The notes below the pieces were generated by a model. It worked only from the letters and a program-made list of their open reading frames with translations. It was not told where the DNA came from and searched no databases. Both the position numbers and the translations under genes were made by a program. A DNA stretch of 27,313 nt from Lachnospiraceae bacterium. GTDB lineage: Bacteria > Bacillota_A > Clostridia > Lachnospirales > Lachnospiraceae. The stretch lies in assembly GCA_021770615.1 (NCBI GenBank), contig JAETQR010000044.1, positions 1 through 27,313 on the forward strand, read 5' to 3'. Positions 24,531 to 27,313 of the stretch are shown piece after piece. Every line of letters starts with the position of its first letter. Within the stretch, counting starts at the first letter, position 1.

Positions 24531-25919
24531 ATGAGAAAAGCATATCATGAAATAGTCGAAAGCAAAAAAGATATCTATATATGGGGAACTGGAAAATTGA
24601 TGAAAAAGTGGATAGATAAGATAGATCCGAATATACGTCTGGTTTCTTTCTGTGATACTTATGAGCAGAAATGGAGTTCTGATTACTATAATGGTATTCC
24701 GTGTGTATCAAAAGAAAATCTGTGTCAGACTGACGCAGTGCTGATCGCTATTTTAAAGCAAAGCGATGTAGAGAAGTTGATTAAGGAATTAGACAGCAAA
24801 GGGATTGATTGGTGTCTGATGGAAGATGCTGTTGATGCGTATAGAAAAGAGTGGGATGAAAAAGAAACAACAAGATATTATAAGTATCATGAGAAAGAAG
24901 CGGAGAAGGAATCCAATGATAAAATAGTGAAATATGTCAGTTGTCATGTGCCTTATAAAAATTGTAATTTGAGGTGTTCATACTGTTATATAGGACAAGT
25001 GCGAGAGTATTATAGTGAGGAATTGAAATTTCACTCCCCGGAATTTATCCGTGCGGCATTTTCTAAGAGGCGATTAGGAGGCATTTCTTTTATTAATTTT
25101 TGTGCAGGCGGAGAAACTCTGATGTGTAAAGAATTACTCCCTATTATATCAGAAATCTTGAAAGAAGGGCATTATGTTTCGATTGTCACAAATGGAACAG
25201 TTACGAAAGCCTTTGACGAAATGATTGTGTTGGGGGTAGATTTATCACACATATTTATTAAGTTCTCGTTTCACTACTTAGAATTGAAAAAAAAGAAATT
25301 GTTGGATATTTATGCTAAAAATGTAAATAAAATGAGAAGTGTGGGATGTTCTGTTTCCATAGAATTGGTGCCCAGTGATGATTTGGTTGAGTATATTGAG
25401 GAAATAAAGAGGTTTTCTTTGGATAAATTCGGCGCTCTCCCACATCTTACGGTTCCTCGGGATGATACAGCAAAGGAATTGGTGATACTTACAAAGATGG
25501 AAATGGACGAGTATGCCCGAATATGGGGAGAGTTTGATTCTGAAATGTTCCGATTTAAACTAGCCAATATAAAAACCGAGCGTTATAAAAATTGTATGGC
25601 GGGAGAATGGTCCCTGCAAGTGAATCTGGAAACAGGTGATGTTTATAAATGTGTTGGTAATCCCTATATTGATAATATATATGAGGATATATGCAGGGAA
25701 ATAAAGCTGGAGAGAGTAGGCGGGGAGTGTTCGCTTCCATATTGTTATAATTGTCACTCTTACCTGGCGTTGGGGTTAGTGGAAGAAATAAGCGCACCTA
25801 CATATTACGAAGTACGGGACAGAGAAACCCTGTCAGGTTTGCATTGGATAACGGATACAATGAAGGACGTGTTTACACAGAAACTATATGAGAATCATCG
25901 GTTGGACGATATCGTATAG
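24531..25919 (+). CDS. Rossmann module + radical SAM protein, second copy
   Basis: The product is 462 residues. Residues 1-105 are the shared module in divergent form (DIYIWGTGKLMKKWI, FCDTYEQKWSSDYYNGIP, AVLIAILKQ). The radical SAM core has C145-x3-C149-x2-C152 in CNLRCSYC, then FCAGGETLM (GGE) and VTNGTVTK. The C-terminal Cys residues at 355, 374, 400, 405 and 408 (NCMAGEW, YKCVGN, CSLPYCYNC) look like a SPASM-type auxiliary cluster region. It differs from the protein at 22147 enough that the two probably do different steps. The start codon follows the previous stop without a gap. Substrate unknown; redox partner not in the window. Confidence 0.83.
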   Translation: MRKAYHEIVESKKDIYIWGTGKLMKKWIDKIDPNIRLVSFCDTYEQKWSSDYYNGIPCVSKENLCQTDAVLIAILKQSDVEKLIKELDSKGIDWCLMEDAVDAYRKEWDEKETTRYYKYHEKEAEKESNDKIVKYVSCHVPYKNCNLRCSYCYIGQVREYYSEELKFHSPEFIRAAFSKRRLGGISFINFCAGGETLMCKELLPIISEILKEGHYVSIVTNGTVTKAFDEMIVLGVDLSHIFIKFSFHYLELKKKKLLDIYAKNVNKMRSVGCSVSIELVPSDDLVEYIEEIKRFSLDKFGALPHLTVPRDDTAKELVILTKMEMDEYARIWGEFDSEMFRFKLANIKTERYKNCMAGEWSLQVNLETGDVYKCVGNPYIDNIYEDICREIKLERVGGECSLPYCYNCHSYLALGLVEEISAPTYYEVRDRETLSGLHWITDTMKDVFTQKLYENHRLDDIV

Positions 25920-25946
25920 TACGGGAGGTTAAAAAAGGAGGTCATC

Positions 25947-27254
25947 ATGAAAACCATTGAAAATAATTTTTTCTTTTTGGATTCTGATAGTCTGGAGGAA
26001 GTGAAAACGCGTCTGTATGGATATTCCATTGCGAATGAAATTACCGGGGAGACATTAACCATTGAAGACCCGCAATTTCCTTCGGCTTATTCAAATGGCG
26101 CGTATGTGCTGCTACAGGATTGTGGTGATGAGATACAGATCAGCCAGGACTTTAACGGCGCTTATGGAATTTATTTCTATCAACAGGGAGAATACTTTGC
26201 GTTGTCAAATTCCTTCTTACTTTTGCTTGAGAAATTAGATGGCTGCCATCCGCTTACAATTAACTTTGAGTATGCCAATGCGTATATAGCGGCGTTCAGA
26301 ACAAATCCCTACTCGTATTGTGAGACATTAGTGAATGAAATTGAGATGTTGCCGAGAGATGTGAAGATTATAATACATAAGGACACAAAAGAGGCCAGAA
26401 TATCCAAGATAGATTATCATGAGCATTCAGTAGATATTGCTACTGTGGATGGCTTGCGACTTCTTGATCAATGGTACTTTAAGTGGACAGGCATGATTCG
26501 TATGATGAAAGCGGAAACGGATAATATCACTTGTGACTTATCAGGAGGATATGATTCGAGGATGGTATTTGGTCTGTTTGTCAATGCCGGAATTGATTTG
26601 AATGAAGTGAGAGTGCAGACAAGCCAAAGTAAAACGCATACATTTATGGAAGACTATGAAGTGGCGACTCAGATTGCTGATTATTATTCAACATCTTTGA
26701 ATAGGGGAAAGTTATCTCGTGGTTATATGAATTTGAATTTAAAAGATTCTGTTAATATATCTTTTTATACGAAGTTAGGCGTTCATAAACAGATGTATTG
26801 GATTACACAGTATAGAAATGAACTCCTATATCATTTTACCGGTGGTGGGGGTGAATTTTTGCGTACTTATCATCATGAAAGACCGCAACTATGTATTGAG
26901 GATCAAAGTAGGGGAGGAAAGAAGTATCGAAATGTAGATATTTCAACATCAATACGTAAAGTAGTCTCTCGTGCATTTGAAAAGACGACGGGGAAGTTTC
27001 AGATGGTAGATAAAGATACCATCGAACTGACAAGACTCATGTATCGGGAAACGGAGGGAAGGCATCACTTTGGCAAAACGATGGTAGAACATTATTGCGG
27101 GAATAGTGTGATAGTCAATCCGCTTATGGATGTGATTTTGGCGTGCCTTTATAATTGGACGGTACAGGATGAAGATTTGTTATATGCGGTAATATTTGGC
27201 TCTTCAGGGGTAATGGTGGGTAAAAAATACCCACAACCCCTGTGTTTATGCTGA
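25947..27254 (+). CDS. Asparagine-synthase-family protein without glutaminase Cys, 3' end cut by an insertion sequence
   Basis: The frame has 435 residues, but only about 417 are native. Residues 1-150 have the layout of an Asn-synthase N-terminal domain (NGAYGIYFYQQGEYFALSN) yet the protein starts MKTIENN with no Cys2, so no glutamine hydrolysis is expected. The ATP-pyrophosphatase part has SGGYDSR at 199-205 and a GGGGEFLR motif. Such proteins include lasso-peptide cyclases, beta-lactam synthetases and amide-forming enzymes in glycan clusters. AAAGGAGGTCATC gives a strong ribosome site 7 nt before ATG 25947. From codon 418 (27198) the frame runs into GGCTCTTC, the end of an inserted element, and adds an 18-residue foreign tail (GSSGVMVGKKYPQPLCLC). 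The lost C-terminus means it may be inactive. Confidence 0.8.
   Translation: MKTIENNFFFLDSDSLEEVKTRLYGYSIANEITGETLTIEDPQFPSAYSNGAYVLLQDCGDEIQISQDFNGAYGIYFYQQGEYFALSNSFLLLLEKLDGCHPLTINFEYANAYIAAFRTNPYSYCETLVNEIEMLPRDVKIIIHKDTKEARISKIDYHEHSVDIATVDGLRLLDQWYFKWTGMIRMMKAETDNITCDLSGGYDSRMVFGLFVNAGIDLNEVRVQTSQSKTHTFMEDYEVATQIADYYSTSLNRGKLSRGYMNLNLKDSVNISFYTKLGVHKQMYWITQYRNELLYHFTGGGGEFLRTYHHERPQLCIEDQSRGGKKYRNVDISTSIRKVVSRAFEKTTGKFQMVDKDTIELTRLMYRETEGRHHFGKTMVEHYCGNSVIVNPLMDVILACLYNWTVQDEDLLYAVIFGSSGVMVGKKYPQPLCLC
27205..27242 (-). terminator. Imperfect hairpin at the end of the insertion sequence
   Basis: CAGGGGT (27205-27211) pairs with ACCCCTG (27236-27242) and GTGGGTA (27216-27222) with TACCCAC (27228-27234), leaving a 5-nt loop. 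It lies directly after the minus-strand stop at 27255. It may end transposase transcription or shield the element from read-through. Confidence 0.55.
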
Positions 27255-27313
27255 TTAGGCGGCTTTAGGTTTTCGGTTGGGAAGCGGAACCCTCAAATCC
27301 GAGCATACAAGGT
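27255..27313 (-). CDS. C-terminal end of a probable transposase (partial)
   Basis: The minus-strand reading frame from the window edge encodes LVCSDLRVPLPNRKPKAA and stops at 27255-27257. It is only 18 full codons, so identity is inferred from the element end beside it, not from a domain. The basic, Pro/Lys-rich tail suits a transposase end. The frame could also belong to another gene of the element. Confidence 0.4.
   Translation of the reverse strand, partial: LVCSDLRVPLPNRKPKAA

Larger units (their letters stand above)
27198..27313. mobile_element. End of an insertion sequence (ISL3-like terminus)
   Basis: The native frame at 25947 is interrupted at 27198, where GGCTCTTC begins. GGCTCTT is the usual start of ISL3-family terminal inverted repeats, from memory. 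Inside it lies a hairpin at 27205-27242 (outer stem CAGGGGT/ACCCCTG, inner stem GTGGGTA/TACCCAC). A minus-strand coding end follows. The 8 nt directly before it, TAATATTT at 27190-27197, would be the target-site duplication expected for this family. The rest of the element lies outside the window. Confidence 0.6.

Noticed and set aside
1..27313. tRNA, rRNA and CRISPR arrays
   Set aside because: No cloverleaf with CCA-type end, no rRNA-like conserved stretches and no regularly spaced direct repeats of 25-40 nt were found on reading.

Overview
The window reads as a low-to-moderate GC Gram-positive gut-type Clostridia chromosome, most likely Lachnospiraceae. The grounds are strong AGGAGG-type ribosome binding sites, a Tn916-like integrase/excisionase pair, VanZ-like and Phd/ParE families typical of that group, and a long soluble glycosyltransferase operon with teichoic-acid-type enzymes. 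The organism call is inference from family composition, not from a marker gene.

Layout. (1) 1-1850 is the end of an integrated element: an Xis-like protein, a 56-residue ribbon-helix-helix protein, a tyrosine recombinase that has lost an internal segment including its HxxR catalytic motif, and a set of TGACAAC-type repeats after it. (2) 1905-4614 is a patch of small chromosomal and accessory genes: an HD-domain hydrolase, a VanZ-like membrane protein, a tiny remnant of a RelB/DinJ antitoxin gene, a complete Phd/YefM-ParE/RelE toxin-antitoxin pair with its own promoter, and a decayed DUF3990 locus on the minus strand. (3) 4867-27197 is one long plus-strand operon for a surface phosphoglycan, with most genes separated by 0-30 nt or overlapping. 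(4) 27198-27313 is the end of an insertion sequence that cuts off the last gene of the operon.

How the glycan genes fit together. An IspD/TarI-type and a TagD-type cytidylyltransferase would make CDP-activated polyol phosphates. Two paralogous TagB/TagF-type transferases and a third, more distant one would transfer polyol-phosphate. Two GT32, one GT8 and three GT2 glycosyltransferases would build the sugar chain. A methyltransferase, a pyruvyltransferase domain, a DUF6270 (SGNH-like) domain and a glutamine-dependent AsnB amidotransferase would decorate it. A closing module holds two radical SAM proteins, a seven-repeat beta-propeller and a glutaminase-less asparagine-synthase-family enzyme. 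No flippase, polymerase or ABC exporter is visible, so export must be encoded outside the window.

The most striking pattern is a small Rossmann-like domain (a G-x-G loop after a hydrophobic strand, then a D-N-D/K-W-G stretch about 25 residues on). It occurs in ten of the fifteen operon proteins, fused at the N-terminus, C-terminus or middle of enzymes with at least seven unrelated chemistries. This looks like a shared docking or ligand-binding module for one assembly line, and I treat it and the closing radical SAM/propeller/ATP-ligase module as the best candidates for an undescribed system.
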